From assembly GCF_014306155.1 (NCBI RefSeq), contig NZ_JACRWH010000004.1, positions 1-64,000 on the forward strand: 64,000 nt of DNA, given 5' to 3'. Positions 36,801 to 45,395 of this stretch are shown here, piece by piece. How positions within the stretch are numbered: position 1 is the stretch's first letter; every line of letters begins with the position of its first letter. This stretch comes from Holdemanella hominis. GTDB lineage: Bacteria > Bacillota_I > Bacilli_A > Erysipelotrichales > Erysipelotrichaceae. The notes beneath the pieces were generated by a model. The model was not told the origin of the DNA. It searched no databases and saw nothing but the letters and a program-made list of their open reading frames with translations. Position numbers and translations under genes: made by a program.

Positions 36801-37212
36801 ATGCCAAAAACAAAATTCGAAAATATTGTATTCACTTTATTCATGTGTTTTAATGGTTTATGCCATGATTTGTTACAACATCGCACTTAATATGGGTGGA
36901 ATGTCTAATCAAGTCTTTTTATTATCCTTTCATGAATTAATCATCATGTGGCCGGTTGCTTTTATTTTAGAATATTTCTTTGTTGATAAACTAGCACATT
37001 ACTTTACATTTAAAGTTGTAACACCGAAGGATCGTCCTTTCTTTATCACACTTGCGATTTCTTTCTACATTATTTGTATTATATGTCCAATCATGAGTTT
37101 GATTGCGACCATTCTATTCAAAACACCAGGTGTACAAATTATTTCTGTATGGTTTATGACCATCTTGTTTAATTTTCCAATGGCTTTCTTTTGGCAAATT
37201 TGTTATATTTAA
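36801..37212 (+). pseudogene. DUF2798-type small membrane protein, frameshifted
   Basis: GGAGGAG places the start at ATG 36801, reading MPKTKFENIVFTLFMC, the usual N-terminus of DUF2798 proteins. The continuation LMVYAMICYNIALNMGGMSN and the rest (to 37212, four helices in all) is in the next frame. The switch is at about 36843-36850, next to a TTTT run, so one base too many or two too few. Without the shift the first frame stops after 29 codons. It could be a pseudogene, an assembly error or a recoded gene. Confidence 0.7.
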
Positions 37213-37318
37213 GTGGCGAAAACTTCATGCTTGCTGTGGAGATAAAAACCACTTTTTGTATTATATAATGCGTATTAAAAATATATAATATATGTAGAAA
37301 TAGTTCGGAGTTGATATC

Positions 37319-37507
37319 ATGGGTAGACCTAGAACGAACAATGTTCAGATCAATATTGCCATTCCTAGTGAATGGAAAAAAGAACTGGAAAACCTTGCCA
37401 GAATCTATTCGGTTGAAGAAGGTAAAACAATTACTTTTCTGGATTTGATGCGTAGAGGTATTCAGGAAAAGTATCAGTTAAAAGATGTGAATGATCATGA
37501 AAAATGA
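37319..37507 (+). CDS. small ribbon-helix-helix-like protein of the IS element
   Basis: 62 residues: GRPRTNNVQINIAIPSEWKKELENLA, a beta strand followed by helices as in Arc/MetJ or CopG-like proteins. It lies directly upstream of and overlaps tnpA by 17 bases. It may control the transposase. I do not recognise a named family with certainty. Confidence 0.6.
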   Translation: MGRPRTNNVQINIAIPSEWKKELENLARIYSVEEGKTITFLDLMRRGIQEKYQLKDVNDHEK

Positions 37508-37919
37508 GAATTATCATCGTGCTTCTCATTGTAAGTATTTAGTTCAGTATCATATTATATGGTGTCCAAAGTTCAGATGTGATGGTATGGATGAAACTTT
37601 GAAGAAGATTCTTTCTGAAGTTTGTGATGCGTATGGATATATTATAAAAGCTTTAGATGTCATGCCTGACCATATACATATTTTTGTGGACTGTCCTGTA
37701 ACGACTGCACCTTGTGATGTTGTTCGAACATTGAAATCTATGAGTGCAATCCAATTGTTGAAGGCGTATCCGGAATTGAAAAGATTCTATGCGAGATGTG
37801 GAAAATTATGGTCAAATGGATATTTTATATCTTCTGTAGGGCATATCAGTGAAGCTACAGTCAAGAAATATATCGAGGAGCAGAAAAATGATACAACCCG
37901 AATTGAAAGCCTATCGTAG
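37491..37919 (+). CDS. tnpA: IS200/IS605 Y1 transposase
   Basis: 142 residues. LVQYHIIWCPKFRC, the HUH motif as MPDHIHIFVDC, and the catalytic Tyr in TVKKYIEEQ are intact. It moves single-stranded element DNA by hairpin recognition. Start is 37491 or 37497. The HUH and Tyr residues suggest it is still active. Confidence 0.92.
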   Translation: MIMKNENYHRASHCKYLVQYHIIWCPKFRCDGMDETLKKILSEVCDAYGYIIKALDVMPDHIHIFVDCPVTTAPCDVVRTLKSMSAIQLLKAYPELKRFYARCGKLWSNGYFISSVGHISEATVKKYIEEQKNDTTRIESLS

Positions 37920-38013
37920 ATGTTCAGATAGACATGTATTAGTATTGGAAACGATTGAATATATCCAAGTGAATCAGATCAAAGTCATGAACAGTGGAAT
38001 TAAGGTAAATTAA
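37887..38013 (+). other. 41-codon ORF at the tnpB position
   Basis: It begins MIQPELKAYRRCSDRHVLVL and overlaps the end of tnpA, where tnpB often begins. The first residues resemble a TnpB start only faintly and no RuvC motif follows. It may be a remnant or chance. Confidence 0.3.
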
Positions 38014-38184
38014 ATAAATGTTAAATCGGGAGATTGACTATGCTTCCATGTAGAGATACAGAAAACAATCGCTAATGTGCTAAATGTAGTGCTTGATTGT
38101 AGAGTTCACTGCTCCAACAGAAAGACAGGAATCCAAAGTTTGAAAATAATGTACGATTGCTGCATAATGTTGTCAGTTCAGAAC
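38014..38184 (+). other. non-coding 3' part of the IS element, omegaRNA-like position
   Basis: No ORF is supported. In TnpB-bearing relatives the guide (omega) RNA ends at the right-end hairpin, so this stretch occupies its place. No nuclease gene remains beside it. Confidence 0.35.
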
Positions 38185-38248
38185 CCTCACTGCTTGCGGT
38201 GAGGAGTAGTCAGTGTGGACCAACTATAAGATGGTTGTTTGGAAAGCT

Positions 38249-38280
38249 ATTTAACTAGAAGCAAATGTTGCTTCTTTTTT
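38249..38280 (+). terminator. terminator upstream of the yggS homologue
   Basis: AGAAGCAA/TTGCTTCT with a 3-base loop and eight T. Confidence 0.85.
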
Positions 38281-38324
38281 TTCTTTGATTATAATTAGAT
38301 TGATATTGAAAGGACTGTTTTAAT

Positions 38325-38942
38325 ATGAATAAAGAGTTGATTGAAGAACTAAAAACACAAGATTTTAATGTAGTGGCTGTATCTAAAACGCGTACAAAGG
38401 AAGAAATTGATGAAGTCGCAAAAATGGGTCTAACTACTTTTGGAGAAAATCGTGTACAGGAATTTATAGATAAGTATGATCCAAAATATACTTGGCACAT
38501 TATTGGGCATCTACAAACAAACAAAGTGAAGTATATTATTGGAAAAGTCGATGTGATTGAAAGTTTGGATTCATTAAAGTTAGCTGAAGAAATTGAAAAA
38601 CAAGCCAACAAACATGGCATCATTCAAAAGGTGTTAGTAGAACTAAAAATCTCGGAAGATCCAAATAAAACGGGATATCCTTTTAAGGATGCGAAAAACT
38701 TTATTTCTCAATTGCAAGAATTTAAACATATTCAAATTAAAGGAATTATGTGTGTTGCCTCAAAAACAGAGGATCAAGCATTAGTAGAATCTGAATTTGA
38801 ACAGATGCACACCCTTTATTTAGAGCTAAAAGAGCAATATCCAGATATAGACACTTTATCCATGGGTATGTCTCAAGATTATAAGTTAGCAGTTAAGCAC
38901 GGTTCGAATACAGTTCGAATTGGACGCGCAATTTTTGAATAA
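38325..38942 (+). CDS. PLP homeostasis protein (YggS/PLPBP family)
   Basis: 205 residues, short member of the family. The PLP lysine is in VVAVSKTRTKEEI; FGENRVQEF, WHIIGHLQTNK and SMGMSQDYKLAVKHGSNTVRIGRAIF are the signature motifs. It binds pyridoxal phosphate and balances vitamin B6 pools. AAAGGA precedes the ATG, and TATAAT at about 38288 gives a likely promoter directly behind the previous terminator. Confidence 0.94.
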   Translation: MNKELIEELKTQDFNVVAVSKTRTKEEIDEVAKMGLTTFGENRVQEFIDKYDPKYTWHIIGHLQTNKVKYIIGKVDVIESLDSLKLAEEIEKQANKHGIIQKVLVELKISEDPNKTGYPFKDAKNFISQLQEFKHIQIKGIMCVASKTEDQALVESEFEQMHTLYLELKEQYPDIDTLSMGMSQDYKLAVKHGSNTVRIGRAIFE

Positions 38943-38963
38943 TTTTTTAAACAGTGCTATACT
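38935..38963 (+). promoter_or_regulatory. promoter giving a predicted leaderless amidase mRNA
   Basis: TTGAAT (38935-38940), 17 bases, TATACT (38958-38963). The ATG begins six bases after the -10, so the predicted transcript start is at or next to the A of ATG. No Shine-Dalgarno is present. Confidence 0.6.
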
Positions 38964-38969
38964 AATCCC

Positions 38970-39707
38970 ATGCAAAATTCAAAGAAAAGAAAGTTGAAAC
39001 CACAAAACCTACTTATTGTTTTGGCATGTATATGTTTGATTATAGGAACTTTCGTAGTTTTATTATCCAATCACTCAACTTCTAATTCAGATTCAAAGAC
39101 AAAAACAGTCAATAAACATTACGAAACGATTGCGACTGTCATGATTGATGCTGGACATGGTGGTTATGATGGGGGAACCGTTGCAGAAGATGGTACTACC
39201 GAAAAAGATTTAACTTTGGCTTTAGCTTTAGAAACAGGTAAACAACTAAAAAAACTAAATCCAGAAATCAAAGTTGTCTATACTCGTACAAGCGATAAAG
39301 TAACGTGGTCAGAAGATGAAACAGAGGATTTAAAAGCGAGAGTTAAGATGGCAAAAAAAGAAAAAGCCGATTATTTCTTCTCATTCCATATCAATTCAAA
39401 TGAAGATCCTACTTGTTCTGGATATGTTTCTTATATTCGTCAAGACGATAAAGCAAGTGAACAGATCACAGAATATATATGTAAAAACTTATCTGGTTTA
39501 GATTGGACACATGACCGTGGTACCCTTACAACTGAATTTTATCCTCTACATGTGGTTGACGAGCAAAAAATCCCAGCCATATTATTTGAAGCTGGTTTTA
39601 GTACGAATACCAAGGAAATACAAAAGCTTAAAAATCCAACAAATCAAAAGAAGGTTGCCCAGGCTATTGCGAAGGCTTTCAACAAATATATTACTGAAAA
39701 TAAATAA
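38970..39707 (+). CDS. N-acetylmuramoyl-L-alanine amidase (Amidase_3)
   Basis: 245 residues. One N-terminal membrane segment (NLLIVLACICLIIGTFVVLL) and an extracytoplasmic zinc amidase: VMIDAGHGGYDGGTV (His), EKDLTLALALETG (Glu), FSFHINSN (His) and the catalytic Glu in ILFEAGFSTN. It cleaves the bond between muramic acid and the peptide stem. There is no other start codon with a ribosome site. Confidence 0.94.
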   Translation: MQNSKKRKLKPQNLLIVLACICLIIGTFVVLLSNHSTSNSDSKTKTVNKHYETIATVMIDAGHGGYDGGTVAEDGTTEKDLTLALALETGKQLKKLNPEIKVVYTRTSDKVTWSEDETEDLKARVKMAKKEKADYFFSFHINSNEDPTCSGYVSYIRQDDKASEQITEYICKNLSGLDWTHDRGTLTTEFYPLHVVDEQKIPAILFEAGFSTNTKEIQKLKNPTNQKKVAQAIAKAFNKYITENK

Positions 39708-39745
39708 AGGATATTTACTACGCACATGTAGTTAAACATCCTTTT
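39706..39745. terminator. bidirectional terminator between amidase and CorC/HlyC genes
   Basis: AAAGGAT-TTTACTAC paired with GTAGT-AAA-ATCCTTT, with a T-run on the plus strand. It overlaps the 3' end of the gene on the minus strand. Confidence 0.7.
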
Positions 39746-41003
39746 GTGTTAATGTATCTGGTAAAATCAATCGTACAGATTCTATACGATTTTTTTCTAC
39801 TTTCAAGACTTTAATGCGAATTCCATTTGGTAAAGTCGTTTCATCATTTGTCTGTGGTAAACGACCAAGTGCATCGATTACTAAACCTCCAACTGAATCG
39901 AAGTCTTCACTATCTAAATCTAAATCTAAATAATCGTTTAAATCATGTAAACTTAAATATCCTTTGACATCATATGTTTGATTATTTAATTTCACAATAT
40001 TTTCTTCTTCGTGTGCATCGTATTCATCCTGAACATCGCCAACGATTTCTTCAATGATATCTTCTAGCGTAACGATACCTGAAAATTCTCCATATTCATC
40101 CATGACTATCGCAAGATTAAATGTGGATTGTTTCATTTCAATCAATAATTCTGATACTTTTTTATTTTCGTATGTGAACTTTGGTTTTCGAAGAATCTTT
40201 TGCAGATCAAAATATGAAAAATCATCATACATCAACAAGTCTTTCATATTAACGATACCTATAATATTATCAATTTTATCTTGATAGATAGGAATACGCG
40301 TAAACTTTTCTTCTCTAAATATTTCCAATAAGTCTTTATATGTACTATCTACTTCTGCCATCACAACATGTACACGAGGTATCATAACATCTTTAGCTTT
40401 GGCATCCCCTAAATCAAACACTTTATTGATCATATCTTTTTCATCTTCTTCGATGACACCTTCTTCGTGAGAAACGTCTACAATTGTACGCAACTCACTT
40501 TCGGTCATAGATATATTTTGATTTGGATTTTGTATGCCCATTAATTTTAAAATACCTGAACTAAATAAATTCACAAACCAAATAATCGGTGTTAAAACTT
40601 TCATCAAAAGTGAAATAATCGGAGCATACGTAATTGCGAGTTGATCCGCATTCACTGTTGCCCATGTTTTAGGGGTAATTTCTCCAAAAACCAAAATTAA
40701 AAAAGTTATGATAAAAGTAGCAATACTAACGGCTGCTCCACCAAATGAATAAGCAATCAATGAAGCAATACTTGCTGCTGAAGTATTAACTAAGTTATTA
40801 CCAATCAATACAGCGCTTAGCATTTTTGATTGATTTTCTAATATTCTTAAAGCTAATGATGCTTTTTTATTTCCTTCATCTTCTAAAGTTCTCAAGCGAA
40901 TCTTACTAACTGAAACCATTGCTGTTTCAGCTGAAGAAAAGAAGCCTGATAAAGCTAATAAAATAACTAATTCAAGGATTTGTATCCATAAATCCGAGTC
41001 CAT
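39732..41003 (-). CDS. CNNM/CorC (HlyC) family membrane protein with CBS domains
   Basis: 423 residues: an N-terminal DUF21 domain with four helices (about 8-155), a CBS pair (about 205-330, with VMIPRVHVVMAEV, RIPIYQDKIDNIIGIVNMKDLL and FNLAIVMDEYGEFSGIVTLEDIIEEIVGD), and a CorC/HlyC C-terminal domain. Relatives handle magnesium efflux or cobalt; despite the old name it is not a haemolysin. GGGAG precedes the ATG. Confidence 0.93.
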   Translation of the reverse strand: MDSDLWIQILELVILLALSGFFSSAETAMVSVSKIRLRTLEDEGNKKASLALRILENQSKMLSAVLIGNNLVNTSAASIASLIAYSFGGAAVSIATFIITFLILVFGEITPKTWATVNADQLAITYAPIISLLMKVLTPIIWFVNLFSSGILKLMGIQNPNQNISMTESELRTIVDVSHEEGVIEEDEKDMINKVFDLGDAKAKDVMIPRVHVVMAEVDSTYKDLLEIFREEKFTRIPIYQDKIDNIIGIVNMKDLLMYDDFSYFDLQKILRKPKFTYENKKVSELLIEMKQSTFNLAIVMDEYGEFSGIVTLEDIIEEIVGDVQDEYDAHEEENIVKLNNQTYDVKGYLSLHDLNDYLDLDLDSEDFDSVGGLVIDALGRLPQTNDETTLPNGIRIKVLKVEKNRIESVRLILPDTLTQKDV

Positions 41004-41041
41004 TTTTCACACTCCCTATATTTTTGAATATTATATCATAC

Positions 41042-41941
41042 TCACGATATTCTAGGAAGAGCAAGTCGAATCGCTTTCTCTACGATTTCTATTGTTGGAT
41101 TTTTAAATCCTTTTACTTCTCCATCCATATTCGCATAAATCATTTCATTTTCTGTATTTAAATGTATCGTTTTAGCTTGGTACATAGAAACTAGATTTTT
41201 ATACTGTATATGCGTTCCTTCTTGATATTTCTTTGCCAATCGAACTATTTGATGTCTCTTTACATCTGAAATCAAACAAACATCCATCCAGCCATCATCA
41301 ACATTGGCATCTGGACACGGCTTAAATCCTCCACCATAGTATTTTCCATTCGCAAACACAAGGAATCCATATTTCCCTTTTGGTAATTTTTTAGTATCAA
41401 TCTGAATTTGATAGTCTTGACCTATTGGTTTTCTTAAACTAATCAATGTTGATAAAACATAGGGTATGATTCCTTCTGTCTTTATATTCTTTTTTAGTGC
41501 ATTTACCTGACGTGCAACCTCCACGTCAAATCCAAAAGAAACTGTATTTATTGAATATTCTCCATTTACTTTAATCAAATCACAATCCATATATTCTGGA
41601 TCTGTATAATTTTCCAGATTTAAAAAGTCTCCTCTTTTTAAATCTTCGAAATATTTCACAAAATCATTCCCCGTTCCAATTGGAATCACAGAAATAGTCA
41701 CATTTTCTTTTTCGGCACACCCATTAATAACTTCATGCAAAGTACCATCTCCGCCACACACATACAAATGCACAGGTTCATTGGATAGAGCATACTTTTT
41801 TGCGATAAACGTCGCATGTTCAGGACTTTTTGTTTTTTCAATGATAATACGTTTTCCTTGAAAATGCTCTTTGATTTCTTGTATTAATTCATATTGACTA
41901 TTTTTCCCTGATTTGGGATTTACAATAAATACATCCTTCAT
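41042..41941 (-). CDS. diacylglycerol kinase family lipid kinase
   Basis: 299 residues. FIVNPKSGKN, YVCGGDGTLHEVING and VIPIGTGNDFVKYF are the DAGK catalytic motifs; the C-terminal beta domain follows. Close relatives include DgkB, which recycles diacylglycerol from lipoteichoic acid synthesis, and YegS. Which lipid is used cannot be read from sequence. It is 15 bases from tcdA and probably in the same operon. Confidence 0.9.
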   Translation of the reverse strand: MKDVFIVNPKSGKNSQYELIQEIKEHFQGKRIIIEKTKSPEHATFIAKKYALSNEPVHLYVCGGDGTLHEVINGCAEKENVTISVIPIGTGNDFVKYFEDLKRGDFLNLENYTDPEYMDCDLIKVNGEYSINTVSFGFDVEVARQVNALKKNIKTEGIIPYVLSTLISLRKPIGQDYQIQIDTKKLPKGKYGFLVFANGKYYGGGFKPCPDANVDDGWMDVCLISDVKRHQIVRLAKKYQEGTHIQYKNLVSMYQAKTIHLNTENEMIYANMDGEVKGFKNPTIEIVEKAIRLALPRIS

Positions 41942-41956
41942 ATCATTATTACCTCT

Positions 41957-42643
41957 TTATGACTCAATCAATCTTTGTACACATTCACTCGCAAGTACCA
42001 ATCCGGCACTTGCAGGTACAAAAATAGCACTAGGCAATGGTTGTCCTGACTCTACTGGAATCGGTTGTTCTAAAGATGCCACCACCCAGATTTTATTGCG
42101 TATACGATTTTTTCTTTTCCACTGACGAATCTGTTTAGCCATTGGATCATAACTTGTTTTTTCTACCTCTGTAACTACTAATTTTGTAGGATCTTTACGC
42201 CTAGCCATTCCCATACTTGATAAAAACGGTATATTTTGCTCAATACATGCTTGCATCAAATCTTTTTTACTCTGAATGGAATCAATGCAGTCTACGACAA
42301 AATCAATGGGTTGCGAAAATATTTCATCATCTTTCGTTTGATCATAAAAACATGCATATGTATCTACAATACAATTAGGATTTAGTGTACTAATTCGTTT
42401 CTTTAATACATCCACTTTAACTTCATTAACTGTATCTAAAGTTGCCACTAATTGTCGATTAATATTACTTGGTTCCACACAGTCTTTGTCTATAAGAATT
42501 AAATGACCAATTCCTGTTCTTGCTAAGGCCTCTACGCAAAAAGAACCAACTCCTCCAACTCCAACAACAAGGACTGTCTTATCATTTAGTGTTTCTAATG
42601 CTTCTTTTCCCAGCAACAATTCACTTCTCTCATTTGTCTTCAT
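41957..42643 (-). CDS. tcdA: tRNA threonylcarbamoyladenosine dehydratase, E1-like
   Basis: 228 residues of the ThiF/MoeB/UBA fold: VLVVGVGGVGSFCVEALARTGIG (ATP loop), LIDKDCVEPSNINRQ, VVDCIDSIQSK. The length and context fit TcdA (YgdL/CsdL), which cyclises t6A to ct6A in tRNA. A role as sulfur-carrier E1 is less likely as no ThiS/MoaD gene is near. It overlaps miaA by 14 bases, so two tRNA-modification genes are coupled. Confidence 0.88.
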   Translation of the reverse strand: MKTNERSELLLGKEALETLNDKTVLVVGVGGVGSFCVEALARTGIGHLILIDKDCVEPSNINRQLVATLDTVNEVKVDVLKKRISTLNPNCIVDTYACFYDQTKDDEIFSQPIDFVVDCIDSIQSKKDLMQACIEQNIPFLSSMGMARRKDPTKLVVTEVEKTSYDPMAKQIRQWKRKNRIRNKIWVVASLEQPIPVESGQPLPSAIFVPASAGLVLASECVQRLIES

Positions 42644-43550
42644 CCATCAACCATTCCTTTACTTCACTATATATTTCATCTCTATTCTGTGCTTCAAACC
42701 AATGTACAGGCATCTGATTTTTAAACCATGTATATTGTCTTTTCGCATATTGTCTAGAATGTGTTTTTATAGCAGTCTTTACTTCATCGATACTCTTTTC
42801 TTTTAAGAAATAATCTTTAAACTCTTTATATCCAATTCCTTGAAAACTTGTATATTCCCACGTTTCTGGATTTGTAAATAAATCTTCTACTTCTTTGACC
42901 AAACCATTCTCGAACATAATATCTACTCTTTTATTGATTCGATCATGTAAAATATCTCTATCTACATCTAAACCTAAAAAATACACATCATATAATGGAA
43001 TATGTTGTTGTTTGTCTTCTTGTTCTGATTTTGAAGTACCACTACGACAAATTTGTAGAGCACGAATCAATCGCTTGCGATTGTTTGGATGAATTTTTTC
43101 TAGAGCTTTTTCATCTTTTTCTTTTAACATTGCGACCAATTCTTCATTCGTTTTCGAATTCAAAAAAGCAGTATAGGCGATATCTTCGTTTTCTTCTTGA
43201 AATTCATAGTCATATAATGCTGCTTTTAAATAAAGTCCTGTTCCTCCGCATAAAATAGGAAACTTTCCTCTTTTTACAACATCTTCGATAACTGTACGAC
43301 ATTTTTCTTGAAAAACCTTTACATTGTAAGGTTCATTATAATTTTGAACATCAATCAATTCATGATGTATGCCTTGCATTTCTTCTTGTGTTACTTTGGC
43401 CGTGCCAATATCCATTTTTTTATATACTTGCATACTATCGCAGGAAATAATTTCTCCATTCAATTGTTTGGCTAACCATACAGAAAGGCTTGTTTTTCCA
43501 ATTCCAGTTGGTCCTACGATTGCTAAAACTTTTTGTCTATCCACGTTCAA
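42630..43550 (-). CDS. miaA: tRNA dimethylallyltransferase
   Basis: 306 residues. P-loop AIVGPTGIGKTSLSVWLA, ISCDSMQVYKKMDIGTAK, LCGGTGLYLKAALYD and the C-terminal QYAKRQYTWFKN. It adds the isopentenyl group to A37 of tRNAs reading UNN codons. Part of mutL-miaA-tcdA; both junctions overlap by 14 bases. Confidence 0.96.
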   Translation of the reverse strand: MNVDRQKVLAIVGPTGIGKTSLSVWLAKQLNGEIISCDSMQVYKKMDIGTAKVTQEEMQGIHHELIDVQNYNEPYNVKVFQEKCRTVIEDVVKRGKFPILCGGTGLYLKAALYDYEFQEENEDIAYTAFLNSKTNEELVAMLKEKDEKALEKIHPNNRKRLIRALQICRSGTSKSEQEDKQQHIPLYDVYFLGLDVDRDILHDRINKRVDIMFENGLVKEVEDLFTNPETWEYTSFQGIGYKEFKDYFLKEKSIDEVKTAIKTHSRQYAKRQYTWFKNQMPVHWFEAQNRDEIYSEVKEWLMDEDK

Positions 43551-45363
43551 ATTCCTTTCTCAACTCACCATCACTCATCACAATAACTGTAGGTCTTCCA
43601 TGAGGACAGTGATATGGTTGTTTACACTTTTGTAAATCTAAAATGACTTGCTCCATTTCCTGCATAGATAATGGTCGATTAAAACGAATTGAACTATGGC
43701 ATGCCATAGTCGCAATCATATGTTTTCTAAGTTTTGCCATATCTACGTCTTGATTTTCTACAAAATAATCTAATAAATCTTGTAAGAATTGTTTTTGGTC
43801 TACATCATGAAACCATAATGGAATTTCACGAAGAATCAATTGATCCGTTCCAAATGGTTCAAATTCAATCCCAAAGAATGCTGTTTTTTCATTAATGGTC
43901 ATATATTGAGCCAATACATTACTTGAGACGTCCAATTGAATAGGAACCATAAGCGGTTGTTTGTTTGTACATTGAACCAATAATTTTTCGTTTAACTGCT
44001 CATAATGATATCTTTCCTGAGCAGCATGCTGATCCACGATAACCAAACCTTCTTCATTACTACATAAGATATAGGAATCATGCAATTGAGCTAATACTTG
44101 AAGGTGCAAAAAGAATTCTGGACCTTTATCATTCTTATCTTCCTTAGGAATTGGATATGAAATCGGTTCTTCCTGTATTTTTATTTCAGGAGCTGATTTT
44201 TCTTCATATATCTGTATCTGCTCCTTTTTTTCTTTGATAACTACTGGATTATAATTTTTAAAACTCTGTTCAATCGATTTATTCTCTTTTGGCTGTTGCT
44301 TAACAGGATATGAATATTGTATTTCTGGCTGTTCAAATGCAACACTCTTCTTTTCAGGTTTACTAACAGCTACTGTTTTTAAAGAAGCATTTAAAGCATC
44401 TTGAATTGTTGTTTTGATTAAATCTAGCATTTCGCCTTGTTTTGACAAACGAACCTCCCATTTATTAGGGTGTACGTTTACGTCAACCAATTGTGTATCT
44501 GAATCCATTTGTAAAACAACGATTGGAAAACGATTCGGCGGCATATAATCACTATATGCATCTAGAATTGCTTTTTGGATTGCGACACTGCGAATCAATC
44601 TTGTATTTAAAGTTAAAAACATAAAATATTTTGTGGCCCGATTGATTTTGGGCTGGATTGCATATCCATGAATATGAAAATCTTCATTGTTTCCTTCAAA
44701 TTGAATTGCATTCTGAGCTACTTCTTTACCATACATTTGGTATAGAATTTCTTGGATATTTCCATTGCCACTTGTTTGAAATACAACTCTTCCATCGTGA
44801 GAAAGTTGAAAACGAATCTGCGGATGGGATAATGCCATCTTATTCATTAAATCGGCAATTACAGAAAATTCATAAGAAATACTCTTTAAATGTTTAAATC
44901 TTGCGGGTGTTTTAACAAATAATCCAGAAACATCTAATTTTGTTCCTCGTGGACAATTGCAAGTTTCATCAACATCTAAACTTCCATAGTTGTATCTTAA
45001 TAAAGTACCTTCTTCACCATTGCTTGTCTGCAATTCAACTTGGGCAACAGAAGCAATACTTGGTAAAGCTTCCCCTCTAAATCCCATAGTTTGAATATTG
45101 AATAATTCTTCTTCTGAATGCATTTTACTTGTGGCATGTCGCATAAATGCTAAATGTGCATCTTCATGATCCATTCCACAGCCATCATCTGTAATCACAA
45201 TTCGTTCAATACCACCTTGGTATACTTCAACTTCTATGACTGTAGCACCTGCATCAATACTGTTTTCAACGCATTCCTTTACAATTCCAGCCGGTCTTTC
45301 TACGACTTCACCAGCCGCAATCATATTTGTCAAATGTTCACTCAATACATGTATCTTAGCCAT
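43537..45363 (-). CDS. mutL: DNA mismatch repair protein MutL
   Basis: 608 residues. GHKL ATPase motifs: ENSIDAGAT, DDGCGM, GFRGEALPSIAS. The variable proline/glutamine/lysine-rich linker is at about 330-420. The C-terminal domain has VDQHAAQERYHYE, the DQHAxxE endonuclease motif, so this is a nicking MutL as expected without MutH. It follows mutS after 32 bases. Confidence 0.97.
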   Translation of the reverse strand: MAKIHVLSEHLTNMIAAGEVVERPAGIVKECVENSIDAGATVIEVEVYQGGIERIVITDDGCGMDHEDAHLAFMRHATSKMHSEEELFNIQTMGFRGEALPSIASVAQVELQTSNGEEGTLLRYNYGSLDVDETCNCPRGTKLDVSGLFVKTPARFKHLKSISYEFSVIADLMNKMALSHPQIRFQLSHDGRVVFQTSGNGNIQEILYQMYGKEVAQNAIQFEGNNEDFHIHGYAIQPKINRATKYFMFLTLNTRLIRSVAIQKAILDAYSDYMPPNRFPIVVLQMDSDTQLVDVNVHPNKWEVRLSKQGEMLDLIKTTIQDALNASLKTVAVSKPEKKSVAFEQPEIQYSYPVKQQPKENKSIEQSFKNYNPVVIKEKKEQIQIYEEKSAPEIKIQEEPISYPIPKEDKNDKGPEFFLHLQVLAQLHDSYILCSNEEGLVIVDQHAAQERYHYEQLNEKLLVQCTNKQPLMVPIQLDVSSNVLAQYMTINEKTAFFGIEFEPFGTDQLILREIPLWFHDVDQKQFLQDLLDYFVENQDVDMAKLRKHMIATMACHSSIRFNRPLSMQEMEQVILDLQKCKQPYHCPHGRPTVIVMSDGELRKEFERG

Positions 45364-45378
45364 ACTTCACACCTCCAT

Positions 45379-45388
45379 TCATATGAAT
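45379..45388. repeat. TTCATATGAA palindrome between mutS and mutL
   Basis: Exact 10-bp copy of the palindrome that is clustered at 51.3-51.75 kb, in the short mutS-mutL gap. Confidence 0.5.
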
Positions 45389-45395
45389 TTCATAT

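Larger units (their letters stand above)
37216..38212 (+). mobile_element. IS200/IS605-family element with tnpA and no tnpB
   Basis: A left-end hairpin (CTTCAT/GTGGAG with G-U pairs, 37224-37243) and a right-end 9-bp hairpin CCTCACTGC/GCGGTGAGG (38185-38204) followed by AGTAGTCA, typical of these elements, enclose a ribbon-helix-helix-like ORF, an intact Y1 transposase and about 270 bases without a tnpB gene. Ends are estimated. Confidence 0.75.
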
